56,868 nt of DNA from positions 1-56,868 of the forward strand of contig JANLFO010000016.1 of NCBI GenBank assembly GCA_024653205.1. The letters run 5' to 3'. Below, one piece after another: positions 20,014-28,489 of the stretch (position 1 is its first letter; each line of letters opens with the position of its first letter). The DNA comes from Clostridia bacterium (GTDB taxonomy: Bacteria > Bacillota > DSM-521 > Neomoorellales > SLTJ01). A model generated the notes under the pieces. It saw only the letters and a list, made by a program, of their open reading frames with translations, ran no database searches and was not told the origin of the DNA. The position numbers and the translations under genes were made by a program.

Positions 20014-20463
20014 GTGCGGGCGGTAGTTCAGCGGGTGAACAGCGCCCGGGTGCTGGTGGACGGAGCCGAAGTGGGGAGTATCGGGCCGGGCCTGGTAGTC
20101 TTGCTGGGAGTGGGGCAGGAGGACAAGGCCGAAGACGCGCGGTATTTGGCCGAGAAGGTGGCCCACCTCCGGATATTTCCCGACGCCGAAGGCAAGATGA
20201 ATCGATCTCTTATTGAAATAGGCGGGGAAGCCCTGGTCGTTTCCCAGTTTACCCTCTACGGTGACTGCCGCAAGGGACGGCGGCCTAATTTTACCTCGGC
20301 TGCTCCTCCTGAGAAGGCTTATCCCCTCTACGAACTTATGGTAGAATATCTGCGTGGCTTCGGCCTGAAGGTGGCCACAGGCCGTTTTGCCGCCGACATG
20401 CTGGTGGAGATCCACAACCAGGGGCCGGTGACCCTCCTGCTGGACAGTCGCCGGCTTTTCTAG
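20014..20463 (+). CDS. dtd: D-aminoacyl-tRNA deacylase
   Basis: A 149-residue cytosolic enzyme that hydrolyses D-amino acids (and glycine from tRNA-Ala) off mischarged tRNA. The active-site blocks [17 protein letters not shown] and [12 protein letters not shown] (Gly-Pro-Val-Thr motif) are intact. The start is GTG with ACGAGGTG upstream. It lies 14 bases after relA, its normal neighbour. Confidence 0.97.
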   Translation: MRAVVQRVNSARVLVDGAEVGSIGPGLVVLLGVGQEDKAEDARYLAEKVAHLRIFPDAEGKMNRSLIEIGGEALVVSQFTLYGDCRKGRRPNFTSAAPPEKAYPLYELMVEYLRGFGLKVATGRFAADMLVEIHNQGPVTLLLDSRRLF

Positions 20464-20482
20464 GACGGGATGGAGAGCCTAT

Positions 20483-21757
20483 ATGGAACCGCTGACCACC
20501 CGGCCGCGCGGCACCGAAGACGTCCTGGGTCCGGTGGCCCAAGCGTGGCAGTACCTCGAGCAAACCGCCCGCCGGTTGGCGGGCCGCTACGGATACGAAG
20601 AGATCCGCACCCCGGTCTTCGAACACACGGAGCTGTTCGTACGCAGCGCGGGCGATACCAGCGACATCGTGAGCAAGGAAATGTATACCTTTAACGATCG
20701 GGGCGGCCGCAGCCTTACCCTGCGTCCGGAGGGTACCGCGCCGGTGGTAAGGGCCTTCTTAGAGAACCGGCTTTACGCCGGTTCTCTTCCGGTGAAGCTC
20801 TACTACCTGGGGCCCATGTTCCGGTACGGTCGGCCCCAGGCGGGCAGGCTGCGGCAGTTTCACCAATTCGGGGTGGAGTTCCTGGGTTCCGGGGAGCCGG
20901 CGGCGGACGCCGAGGTCATCGCCCTCTCCCTGGAGTTCTGCCGGGAGCTGGGGTTAGAGGGGGTAGAACTGCACCTCAATTCCGTTGGCTGTCCCCGGTG
21001 CCGGCCGCCCTATCGGGAGGCCCTTCTGGCTTACTTGGGCCCCCGGCAGGAGGAATTGTGCGGGGACTGCCTTGATCGTTACGTTCGTAATCCCCTCCGG
21101 GTGTTTGACTGCAAGCAGCCCGGCTGCCGGGAGGTACTGCGGGAAGCCCCCCTGATTACTTCCTACCTCTGTGCGGACTGTGCCCGGCATTGGGCAACGG
21201 TGAAGACCTACCTCGAGCGCCTGGGTTTCGCGTACCGGGAAGATGCCTACCTGGTGCGCGGGCTGGATTACTATACGCGTACTGCCTTTGAGCTTACCGC
21301 CGCGGGAATAGGGGCCCAGAACTCCATCGGCGGCGGGGGCCGCTACGACGGACTGGTAGAAGCCTGCGGAGGGCCTGCGGTTCCGGCAGTGGGGTTCGCC
21401 CTGGGCATGGAGCGGGTACTGCTGGCACTGGAGGCCCAGGGCCGGAAACCCGGTGAAGGGATGGAATTCAGGGTCTTCGTAGCCGTGACCGAAGGAGTGG
21501 ACCGGGCCGAGGCGGCGGAAGTAGTATTGAGACTCCGCCGGGCGGGGTACACCACCGAGCAGGACTATCTCGAGCGCAGCCTCAAGGCCCAGATGAAGCA
21601 CGCCGCCCGCTGGCGCGCCGCCGTGACCCTTATCCTGGGCCCGGAAGAGTTGCGTGAGGGCAAGGTCACCCTCAGGGTCATGGACGGTGGCCTTCAGGAA
21701 AAAGTAGCCCTGGTCGACCTGGAAACGGCGCTGGAGCAATTCCGGAGTACACCTTGA
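20483..21757 (+). CDS. hisS: histidyl-tRNA synthetase
   Basis: A 424-residue class II synthetase. Motif 2 includes LTLRPEGTAPVVRAF and YLGPMFRYGRPQAGRLRQFHQFGVE; the histidine-binding segment is GLDYYTRTAFE, and motif 3 is AVGFALGMERVLLAL. A C-terminal anticodon domain follows (FRVFVAVTEGVDRAEAAEVV). A cysteine-rich insert (GCPRCRPPY...CGDC...CKQPGCREV...CADC) looks like a zinc-binding module seen in many Clostridia HisRS. It is followed by aspS 10 bases later. Confidence 0.97.
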   Translation: MEPLTTRPRGTEDVLGPVAQAWQYLEQTARRLAGRYGYEEIRTPVFEHTELFVRSAGDTSDIVSKEMYTFNDRGGRSLTLRPEGTAPVVRAFLENRLYAGSLPVKLYYLGPMFRYGRPQAGRLRQFHQFGVEFLGSGEPAADAEVIALSLEFCRELGLEGVELHLNSVGCPRCRPPYREALLAYLGPRQEELCGDCLDRYVRNPLRVFDCKQPGCREVLREAPLITSYLCADCARHWATVKTYLERLGFAYREDAYLVRGLDYYTRTAFELTAAGIGAQNSIGGGGRYDGLVEACGGPAVPAVGFALGMERVLLALEAQGRKPGEGMEFRVFVAVTEGVDRAEAAEVVLRLRRAGYTTEQDYLERSLKAQMKHAARWRAAVTLILGPEELREGKVTLRVMDGGLQEKVALVDLETALEQFRSTP

Positions 21758-21766
21758 GGAGGTAGT

Positions 21767-23563
21767 ATGGTTCCCGTGCCTCTGACATTGTTGGGTTTGG
21801 ACGAACATTGGCGACGCACCTGCTACTGCGGCGAGCTGCGGTCGGAGCACGCGGGTACAACGGTCACGGTCATGGGTTGGGTAAACCGCACCCGGGACCA
21901 CGGCGGTCTCATTTTTGTCGACTTGCGCGATCGGACGGGCGTGTTGCAGGTGGTGTTCAGTCCGGATCAGAATCCGGAGACCTTCCGGACGGCGGAGCGG
22001 CTGCGGCCGGAGTACGTGCTAGCCGTGCGGGGAAGAGTGCGGATGCGGCCTCCGGGAACGGCCAACCCCAATCTGGCCACCGGCGAGGTGGAGCTGGAAG
22101 CCGAGGAACTGGCCCTGCTCAATCCCTCGCGCACTCCGCCCCTGCCCGTCAACGAGCCTCAGGAAGTGGACGAGATCGTGCGGTTGCGTTATCGCTACCT
22201 GGACCTGCGCCGTCCCGACCGCCTGGCCAATCTTCGGCTGCGCTACCAGGCGACCCGTTCCATACGTACCTTCCTGGATCGCCGGGGCTTTTGGGAAATA
22301 GAAACGCCGGTGCTTACCAAGAGCACCCCCGAAGGGGCACGGGACTTCCTGGTGCCCAGCCGGCTTCATCCCGGCGCGTTCTACGCCCTGCCCCAGTCTC
22401 CCCAGCTCTTCAAGCAGCTCTTGATGGTGGCGGGTATCGACCGCTACTTCCAGATCGCCCGGTGCTTTCGCGACGAGGACCTGCGCGCCGATCGCCAGCC
22501 GGAGTTCACCCAGCTGGATCTGGAAATGTCCTTTGTGAGCCGTGAAGAGATTCTGGAGCTGGTGGAAGAGTTGGTGGCGGCGGTGTCGGAGGAGGTCGCG
22601 GGCATCCGTTTGCCGCGGCCGTTTCCCCGCCTTACCTTTCAGGAGGCCATGGAGCGCTACGGGTCCGACCGGCCGGACCTGCGGTTCGGGTTGGAGCTGA
22701 AGGATGTATCACCGGTACTCGGGACCTGCGAGTTCCGGGTATTTCGCGAGGTGCTGGCCGGGGGCGGGAAGGTGATCGGTCTGCGGGTGCCCGGAAAGGC
22801 CGGCCTCAGCCGCCGCGAACTGGACGAACTCGCCGGTCAGGCGCAGGCCTTCGGTGCCCGGGGGCTGGTATGGCTGGCCCTAACCGGCGAAGGCGTGCGT
22901 TCCCCGGCGGCCAAGTTCTTGAAGCCCGAAGAACTCGACGGACTTTTCACCGTCCTGGAAGCCGGTTCCGGCGACCTTGTGCTCCTGGTGGCCGGCCCCA
23001 AGGAAGAGGCCTGCAAGGTCATGGGGCTCCTCCGGGTCCATTTGGGCCAGTGGCTGAACCTGGTGGAACCCGACCGCTGGGCTCCGGTGTGGGTAACCGA
23101 TTTTCCCCTCCTGGAATTCAACGCCGAGGAGCAGCGCTGGGAGGCGGTGCACCACCCGTTTACCGCGCCTCGGCCGGAAGACCTTGAACTATTGGACACC
23201 GACCCCGGCAGGGTGCGGGCCTTGTCCTTCGACCTGGTGCTCAACGGTTTGGAACTGGGCGGGGGTAGCATCCGCAACCACCGGCGCGACGTACAGGAGA
23301 AGCTGTTCTCCCTCATTCGCCTTTCTCCTGAAGAGGCCCAGGCCCAGTTCGGTTTTCTGCTGGAGGCCTTGGAGTACGGGGCTCCGCCTCACGGCGGCCT
23401 GGCCCTGGGGTTGGATCGCTGGGTGATGTTCTTGGCGGGGGAGGAAAGCATCCGGGAGGTCATCGCTTTCCCCAAGACCCAGAGCGCCACCTGCCCCCTT
23501 ACCGGCGCACCGGATGCCGTAAGTCCCCGCCAGTTGAAGGAGTTGCACCTCCGTCTCGGTTAG
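21767..23563 (+). CDS. aspS: aspartyl-tRNA synthetase
   Basis: A 598-residue bacterial-type AspRS. The N-terminal OB domain (VTVMGWVNRTRDHGGLIFVDLRDRTGVLQVVF) is followed by the class II core (FLDRRGFWEIETPVLTKSTPEGARDFLV; RCFRDEDLRADRQPEFTQLDLEMSF), the bacterial GAD insertion (residues about 290-420) and motif 3 (GGLALGLDRWVMFLAG). The ATG start has GAGGAGG ahead. Members may be non-discriminating (charging tRNA-Asn too); that cannot be decided here. Confidence 0.97.
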   Translation: MVPVPLTLLGLDEHWRRTCYCGELRSEHAGTTVTVMGWVNRTRDHGGLIFVDLRDRTGVLQVVFSPDQNPETFRTAERLRPEYVLAVRGRVRMRPPGTANPNLATGEVELEAEELALLNPSRTPPLPVNEPQEVDEIVRLRYRYLDLRRPDRLANLRLRYQATRSIRTFLDRRGFWEIETPVLTKSTPEGARDFLVPSRLHPGAFYALPQSPQLFKQLLMVAGIDRYFQIARCFRDEDLRADRQPEFTQLDLEMSFVSREEILELVEELVAAVSEEVAGIRLPRPFPRLTFQEAMERYGSDRPDLRFGLELKDVSPVLGTCEFRVFREVLAGGGKVIGLRVPGKAGLSRRELDELAGQAQAFGARGLVWLALTGEGVRSPAAKFLKPEELDGLFTVLEAGSGDLVLLVAGPKEEACKVMGLLRVHLGQWLNLVEPDRWAPVWVTDFPLLEFNAEEQRWEAVHHPFTAPRPEDLELLDTDPGRVRALSFDLVLNGLELGGGSIRNHRRDVQEKLFSLIRLSPEEAQAQFGFLLEALEYGAPPHGGLALGLDRWVMFLAGEESIREVIAFPKTQSATCPLTGAPDAVSPRQLKELHLRLG

Positions 23564-23582
23564 CCCGGGCGCTTAAGTGGCG

Positions 23583-23987
23583 TTAGCGTTCTTGGCCCGC
23601 CCGGCGCCGGCGGCGCGAAATTGCCTGGTGGCGCTGGCGGAGGTCTACCATCAGCGCCCTTTCATTTTCGTCCCAGTAGGCCGAATAGCGCGTTCCGAGC
23701 CCGGAAGAGAGCTCGGGTTTGCGCGAGAAGAGGAAGCGCAAGAACTCCCGGGTGGCCAGCCGCACCGAACCGTTGCGCTCCTTGGGAGCGAAGGGAACGG
23801 CCAGAGTCGGGTCGCCACCTTCGTCCGCAGGCTTAACCACGATTATCTCTCTTTCCGGGTCAAAGCCGAGCATCACCAGTTCGGGTTTAGACAGCGCCGC
23901 TACGGCCGCCTGATTAAACACAAGGCCGTACTGGGTTATCGACACCATTGGCAGCCTGGCCCGGGGATTGAACCATTCTATTGCCAT
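23583..23987 (-). CDS. unknown protein, convergent with aspS
   Basis: A protein of about 134 residues that I do not recognise. It begins MAIEWFNPRARLPMVSITQYG, then a segment VFNQAAVAALSKPELVMLGFDPEREIIVVKPADE that resembles a small beta-alpha domain, and ends in a very basic tail (RQRHQAISRRRRRAGQER). The ATG at 23987 is chosen over an upstream in-frame ATG because GGAGGTGG lies just before it. A consensus-like promoter sits 21 bases further up, which argues that the gene is real. In Bacillus this slot after aspS holds tcdA, which is absent. Confidence 0.7.
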   Translation of the reverse strand: MAIEWFNPRARLPMVSITQYGLVFNQAAVAALSKPELVMLGFDPEREIIVVKPADEGGDPTLAVPFAPKERNGSVRLATREFLRFLFSRKPELSSGLGTRYSAYWDENERALMVDLRQRHQAISRRRRRAGQER

Positions 23988-24007
23988 CACAGACCACCTC
24001 CATGGGA

Positions 24008-24037
24008 AGTATATGGTACGCATCTCCGCGCTGTCAA
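24008..24037 (-). promoter_or_regulatory. sigma-A promoter for the unknown reverse-strand gene
   Basis: Read on the minus strand: TTGACA, an 18-base spacer and TATACT. The predicted start is close to the ribosome site of the 23583-23987 gene, leaving a leader of only about 15 bases. Confidence 0.75.
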
Positions 24038-24106
24038 TTAGCCACGATGATAAACCATCCTTTCAACATAGTATTGAATGCGCAACCTTCATAATGACCG
24101 GCGGCG

Positions 24107-24124
24107 GACTTGTTAGCACAAGTC
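24107..24124. repeat. perfect 7-bp inverted repeat
   Basis: GACTTGT-tagc-ACAAGTC lies in the noncoding stretch between the unknown reverse gene and the 6S RNA promoter, 70 bases upstream of the reverse gene's -35. It could be an operator or a small hairpin. Nothing else is seen in 24038-24286. Confidence 0.4.
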
Positions 24125-24286
24125 TCCCCACCGGCGTCGCCGTTTGGCCGGGCTTGCGGTAGGCAACGGCACGCCTTGGATGCTCCGCACGGCCGGTGAA
24201 AGCGGGGCTGCCCCCTTGTTCGACCGGCAGACAATACTCCGCCTAAGGTATCCGGATGGAGAGCTTGAATCTTGCGGGTGGCCGGC

Positions 24287-24315
24287 TTGCAAAGGAACGC
24301 AAGCTGTGGTAACAT
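24287..24315 (+). promoter_or_regulatory. sigma-A promoter for the 6S RNA candidate
   Basis: TTGCAA, a 17-base spacer and TAACAT. The predicted transcription start is near 24322, just before the outer stem of the structured RNA. Confidence 0.65.
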
Positions 24316-24321
24316 AAAAAC

Positions 24322-24557
24322 AAACGAGATAACTCAGCGGAGCACCCTGCGGTGTGCGAGGCCGTCGGCCAGTTTTGGGCCAACAGCAAGAAAAAGGGAG
24401 CCCGGCCTCTGGGTGTGGCGTGCAGGCCCCCTCGGCGGGGAAACATAAAGCATCCAGGAGGGCACCCACCTGCGAGAGCGGGTCTAGAAACTACGGCGGT
24501 CAACGGCACCAGTGGGGTGCTACTCTAGTTTCGGGGCAGTTGCCGCCCCGGCTTTTT
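24322..24557 (+). ncRNA. ssrS: probable 6S RNA
   Basis: A noncoding stretch of about 235 bases with its own promoter and a terminator. The ends pair into a long rod: AACT..AG..GAGCACCC (24331-24347) with GGGTGCTaCTCTAGTT (24515-24530), and inside it GCCGT with ACGGC and GGTG with CACC. The upper arm pairs AGCCCG..CTC..GGGTGT with GCACCC..GAG..CGGGTCT. A rod with internal bulges is the 6S form, which binds sigma-A RNA polymerase. The site is right: in Bacillus subtilis a 6S gene lies between aspS and rarA. The family was not tested with a covariance model. Confidence 0.7.
24532..24557 (+). terminator. intrinsic terminator of the 6S RNA candidate
   Basis: CGGGGC-agttgcc-GCCCCG followed by GCTTTTT. 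It closes the structured RNA 20 bases before the rarA start, so rarA transcription must come from read-through or a promoter not recognised here. Confidence 0.8.
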
Positions 24558-24576
24558 CTTAGGCGGGAGGCTTGCC

Positions 24577-25944
24577 GTGCCGGATCTCTTTTCCCTGGCC
24601 CGAACCGAATGGGAGAAGAAGGGAGCGCCGTTGGCCTGGCGAATGCGGCCCCTCCGGCTGGAGGAGGTGGTAGGTCAGGAGGAGGTTCTCGGGCCCGGCC
24701 GAGTGTTGCGGCGGGCAATAGAGCAGGACCGGATCAGTTCCCTCATCCTGTATGGTCCCCCGGGCTCGGGAAAGACTACCATAGCCGAGGTTATCGCGCG
24801 TACCACCCGAGCGCGTTTCGAACGTCTCAGCGCGGTCACGGCCGGAGTATCGGACCTGAGGCGGATAATTCACGAGGCCGAGGAATGCCTTGGGCGTTAC
24901 CAACAGCGAACCATCTTGCTCATAGATGAGATCCATCGCTTCAACAAGGCCCAGCAAGATGCCCTCCTGCCTGCGGTGGAGCGCGGCACCGTGGTTCTAA
25001 TCGGTGCCACCACGGAGAACCCGTACTTCAGCGTCAACTCCGCCCTGCTTTCTCGGTCGCGCGTGGTCAGACTCCGCCCGCTTACCGAGGACGAGATCAA
25101 GGTGCTCGTTCTCCGCGCCCTGGCAGATAGGGAGCGGGGACTGGGAGAATATGAGGCCGAACTGGAGCCTCAGGCCGTTGAGCACCTGGCCCGGGCCTCC
25201 CGGGGTGATGCCCGCGTGGCGCTTAACGCCCTGGAGCTGGCCGTCCTCAGCACCCCGGCCGACTCCGAGGGCAGACGCCGGGTGCCCCTTTCTGCCGTGG
25301 AGGAGGCCCTTCAGGAGCGGGCCCTGCTTTACGACCGTGAGGGAGATCAGCATTACGACGTGGTCTCCGCCTTCATCAAGAGCCTGCGGGGTTCAGACGC
25401 CGACGCCGCCCTCCACTACCTGGCGCGCATGCTGGCCGGCGGGGAAGACCCCCGATTTGTCGCCCGCCGTATGGTAATCCTGGCGTCGGAAGACGTCGGC
25501 CTGGCCGACCCCCAGGCGCTGGTGATCGCCACTGCCGCCGCCCAGGCGGTGGAGTACGTGGGAATGCCCGAGGCGGAGCTGGCGCTGGCCGAAGCCGCCG
25601 TTTATCTGGCGCTGGCCCCCAAGAGTAACAGCGTCTACCGGGCTTTGGCCCGGGCCAAGAGGGACGTAGCCGAAGGAGACATCGGCCACGTGCCCCCGCA
25701 CCTGCGCGACGCGAGTTACGCCGGTGCCGCCCGCCTGGGACACGGTGCCGGATACAAGTACCCGCACGACTATCCCGGGCATTGGGTGGAGCAGCAGTAC
25801 CTGCCCGACCCCCTGGTGGGGGCCAGGTATTACGAGCCTTCGGAAAGCGGCTGGGAGGCCGGTCTCAAGTCCCGACGCTCAGGAGGGGCAAGGCCGCTCG
25901 AAAAAGGTGAGGGCGGCAGACCGGGCAGGACGAAGCGATCGTGA
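24577..25944 (+). CDS. rarA: replication-associated recombination protein RarA (MgsA)
   Basis: A 455-residue AAA+ ATPase acting at stalled replication forks. Walker A is GPPGSGKTT at residues 60-68, Walker B is [12 protein letters not shown], sensor 1 is [14 protein letters not shown], and the C-terminal tetramerisation region contains [16 protein letters not shown] and [31 protein letters not shown]. The start is GTG with GGGAGG ahead. The last 30 residues are a basic, low-complexity tail. rarA followed by a cysteine desulfurase is the usual Firmicutes arrangement, although the Rrf2 regulator often found between them is absent. Confidence 0.96.
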   Translation: MPDLFSLARTEWEKKGAPLAWRMRPLRLEEVVGQEEVLGPGRVLRRAIEQDRISSLILYGPPGSGKTTIAEVIARTTRARFERLSAVTAGVSDLRRIIHEAEECLGRYQQRTILLIDEIHRFNKAQQDALLPAVERGTVVLIGATTENPYFSVNSALLSRSRVVRLRPLTEDEIKVLVLRALADRERGLGEYEAELEPQAVEHLARASRGDARVALNALELAVLSTPADSEGRRRVPLSAVEEALQERALLYDREGDQHYDVVSAFIKSLRGSDADAALHYLARMLAGGEDPRFVARRMVILASEDVGLADPQALVIATAAAQAVEYVGMPEAELALAEAAVYLALAPKSNSVYRALARAKRDVAEGDIGHVPPHLRDASYAGAARLGHGAGYKYPHDYPGHWVEQQYLPDPLVGARYYEPSESGWEAGLKSRRSGGARPLEKGEGGRPGRTKRS

Positions 25945-25950
25945 TCGCGG

Positions 25951-25979
25951 TTGGCCGCGGCCCGGCAGGGAGATATTAA
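25951..25979 (+). promoter_or_regulatory. possible promoter for the cysteine desulfurase gene
   Basis: TTGGCC, a 17-base spacer and TATTAA lie in the gap between rarA and the desulfurase. The leader would be about 40 bases. Confidence 0.45.
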
Positions 25980-26023
25980 AATCGGTGCTTGCCGGAGAGG
26001 TCACGCGAGGAGGGATTCGAGCG

Positions 26024-27202
26024 TTGAACACCCGTCGGTCGGTATACATGGACCACAGTGCCACCACGCCGCTGCGCCCCGAGGTCCTCGAGGCCATGCT
26101 GCCCTACCTGTCCGAGCGTTACGGCAACCCGTCCAGCGTTCATTCCCGGGGGCGGCAGGCCAAGCAGGGCCTGGAAGAGGCACGGGCGCGGGTGGCCGCC
26201 CTCATAGGAGCCCGACCGGAGGAAATCGTCTTTACCAGCGGGGGTACGGAGGCCAACAATCTCGCCCTGCTGGGAGCGGTTCGGGCCTATTCGCGCCGGG
26301 GAAGACACATCATAACCTCGGCCATAGAACACCACGCGGTTCTCGACACGGCCGGCTACCTGCGGGAGAACGGGTTTGAGGTCACCTTTCTCCCGGTTAC
26401 GGCCGACGGATTGGTGCGGGTAGAGGACGTGGCCGCGGCGGTTACCGAGCAAACGGTTCTTATCAGCATCATGCACGCCAACAACGAGATTGGCACCATC
26501 CAGCCCATCGCCGAAATCGGCCGTTTGGCCCGGCAGAGGGGCATCCTTTTTCACACCGACGCCGTGCAGAGTGCCGGCAAGATACCGATCGTGGTGGACG
26601 AGCTGGGGGTTGACCTTCTGGCCCTGTCGGCCCACAAGTTCGGCGGCCCCAAAGGCACGGGCGCCCTCTACGTGCGCAAGGGCGTTCGCCTGGAACCGCT
26701 TCTTCACGGCGGAGATCAGGAGCGCCGCCGCCGCCCGGGAACGGAGAATCTCCCCGGGATCGTGGGGATGGGTGCGGCGGCGGAGTTGGCCCAAAGGGAA
26801 CTGCCGGCAGAGGCCGCCAGGCTTGGTGCCTTGCGGGATCGGCTGATAGAGGGGCTGTTGGGAAATGTCCCGGAAACGATGCTCACCGGTCACCGGCAAC
26901 GGCGTTTGCCCAACCATGCCAGTTTTTGCCTGCGAGGGGCAACGTCGGCGGCACTGCTGGCGGAGCTCGACCGGGCGGAGGTGGCCGCTTCCGGCGGCTC
27001 GGCTTGCACCGCTCTGGCTCCTGACCCATCGCACGTTTTGGTGGCCTTGGGGTTGGAGCCCGAGTGGGCCCAGGGAGCCTTGCGTCTGAGCCTGGGATGG
27101 GGAAACACCGAGGACGACGTGGCCTACGTACTGGAAATCCTGCCGTCCATCGTGGAGCGAGTACGTCGTTCTCCTCCGCCCTGGTCGGGCAGGGTGTCGT
27201 GA
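26024..27202 (+). CDS. iscS: cysteine desulfurase (IscS/NifS family)
   Basis: A 392-residue PLP enzyme that takes sulfur from cysteine for Fe-S clusters and tRNA thiolation. Recognised parts: YMDHSATTPLRPEV, FTSGGTEANNLAL, SAIEHHAVL, HANNEIGTIQP, HTDAVQSAGK, the PLP lysine Lys205 in LSAHKFGGPKG, and the sulfur-accepting Cys328 in SGGSACTALAPDPSHVL. The TTG at 26024 is chosen because GAGGAGGG sits 8 bases upstream. No nifU or mnmA follows, so its sulfur acceptors are elsewhere in the genome. Confidence 0.93.
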   Translation: MNTRRSVYMDHSATTPLRPEVLEAMLPYLSERYGNPSSVHSRGRQAKQGLEEARARVAALIGARPEEIVFTSGGTEANNLALLGAVRAYSRRGRHIITSAIEHHAVLDTAGYLRENGFEVTFLPVTADGLVRVEDVAAAVTEQTVLISIMHANNEIGTIQPIAEIGRLARQRGILFHTDAVQSAGKIPIVVDELGVDLLALSAHKFGGPKGTGALYVRKGVRLEPLLHGGDQERRRRPGTENLPGIVGMGAAAELAQRELPAEAARLGALRDRLIEGLLGNVPETMLTGHRQRRLPNHASFCLRGATSAALLAELDRAEVAASGGSACTALAPDPSHVLVALGLEPEWAQGALRLSLGWGNTEDDVAYVLEILPSIVERVRRSPPPWSGRVS

Positions 27203-27223
27203 CGGGGGCGCCAAAAGCCACGG

Positions 27224-28186
27224 TTAGATCATGCGGCGCCAGCGGAAGGTCACCACTACCGTTAAGGAGATGAGCGCGGATACGATCAAGGCAATAACGA
27301 AGGCATGCGGGGAGTGCTGTCCCGGCAAGGGCACGTTCATGCCGTAAAAGCTGGCCACTGTGGTCGGGACCATTAAGACAATGGTCACTACCGTGAGGAA
27401 CTTCATCACAATGTTTAGGTTGTTGGAAATAACTGAGGCAAACGCGTCCATAGTGCTGTTCAGGATGCTGGTGTAGATCTCTCCCATTTCTATGGCCTGC
27501 TTGTTTTCGGTAATTACATCTTCCAGGAGTTCTCTATCTTCTTCGTACATCTTTATTAGTTTACCCTGATCATCGCTCACAATTAGGTAGGACCTCATAA
27601 GTTTTTCCATTACAATTTGGTTTGAGCGTAAAGAGGTAGTAAAATAAACCAGGCTCTTGCCCAGGTCGAGCAGGTCTATCAGTTCCCGGTTACGCGTAGA
27701 GTACTCCAGCCTTGCCCGGATATTTTCGCTTTTCCTATCGATCTGTCTGAGGTAGCGCAGATAAAGAGTGGAGGCGTTAAAGAGAATCTGTAACAGGAAG
27801 CGCGTTCGTTTGAAGGTGTAGAATCCCCGTACCTTGCCCGAGAGGAGCTCTGTAATTACGGGGTTATCCTCAAGGCACACCGTGATCACTACATCCTCGG
27901 TAATGATAACGCCCAGAGAAAGGGTGTCGTAAGCGGCCCCCCGCACCACAGGAACCCTTATAATCACCAGAACCCCGTGGTCGTCAAATTCGATGCGGGG
28001 TATTTCTTCTTCGTCCAGAGGGTACTCCAAGAAGTCAAGCGGTATGCCCACATCCCGGCTGATCTGCTCCTTTTCCTCCTGGGTAGGGGCAACGAGGTTA
28101 ATCCAGCTTCCTTTTCTTAGAGTTACAGTACTCTGCTCTGCCAGCCCGGCTTCGGTAGACACGTATACCTTCAGCACCAGATTCAC
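27224..28186 (-). CDS. CorA-family divalent cation transporter
   Basis: A 320-residue protein with a long cytosolic N-terminal domain rich in charged helices and two C-terminal membrane helices. The CorA signature YGMNVP occurs at the end of the first helix (TTVASFYGMNVPLPG), and a short second helix ends in RWRRMI. CorA proteins form pentameric Mg2+ (or Co2+/Ni2+) channels. The GTG at 28186 is chosen because GGGGAGGA lies 7 bases ahead; an open frame continues upstream past the promoter. It is convergent with the desulfurase gene. Confidence 0.92.
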   Translation of the reverse strand: MNLVLKVYVSTEAGLAEQSTVTLRKGSWINLVAPTQEEKEQISRDVGIPLDFLEYPLDEEEIPRIEFDDHGVLVIIRVPVVRGAAYDTLSLGVIITEDVVITVCLEDNPVITELLSGKVRGFYTFKRTRFLLQILFNASTLYLRYLRQIDRKSENIRARLEYSTRNRELIDLLDLGKSLVYFTTSLRSNQIVMEKLMRSYLIVSDDQGKLIKMYEEDRELLEDVITENKQAIEMGEIYTSILNSTMDAFASVISNNLNIVMKFLTVVTIVLMVPTTVASFYGMNVPLPGQHSPHAFVIALIVSALISLTVVVTFRWRRMI

Positions 28187-28249
28187 CTCGCTGTCCTCCC
28201 CGGGGATCGCCCAGGTTAGATGATGGGCCCGTAACCTGTAGACGCGATC

Positions 28250-28278
28250 ATTATAGCAGACGGAAGGTGCAATAACAA
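28250..28278 (-). promoter_or_regulatory. sigma-A promoter for the CorA gene
   Basis: On the minus strand: TTGTTA, a 17-base spacer and TATAAT, giving a leader of about 55 bases. It also shows that in-frame codons upstream of 28250 cannot be the translation start from this transcript. Confidence 0.75.
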
Positions 28279-28489
28279 TTTGCACGTGCGCTCAATCACC
28301 CACATCCTCAACTCTGCCGACCTGCGTGCTTCCGGCGAGTTGGGTGTCCGGCGAGGATTTGGCCTTCGAAGCCAGCGGGACCGTTGCAGAAAGCGGTAAG
28401 ATGCTGACCATGCGGCTTATTGACAGGTGGGAGCGGCATGGGTTACGCTTCTGCCATGCGAGATCAGGAAAGGAGAGACCGGGAAAGAA

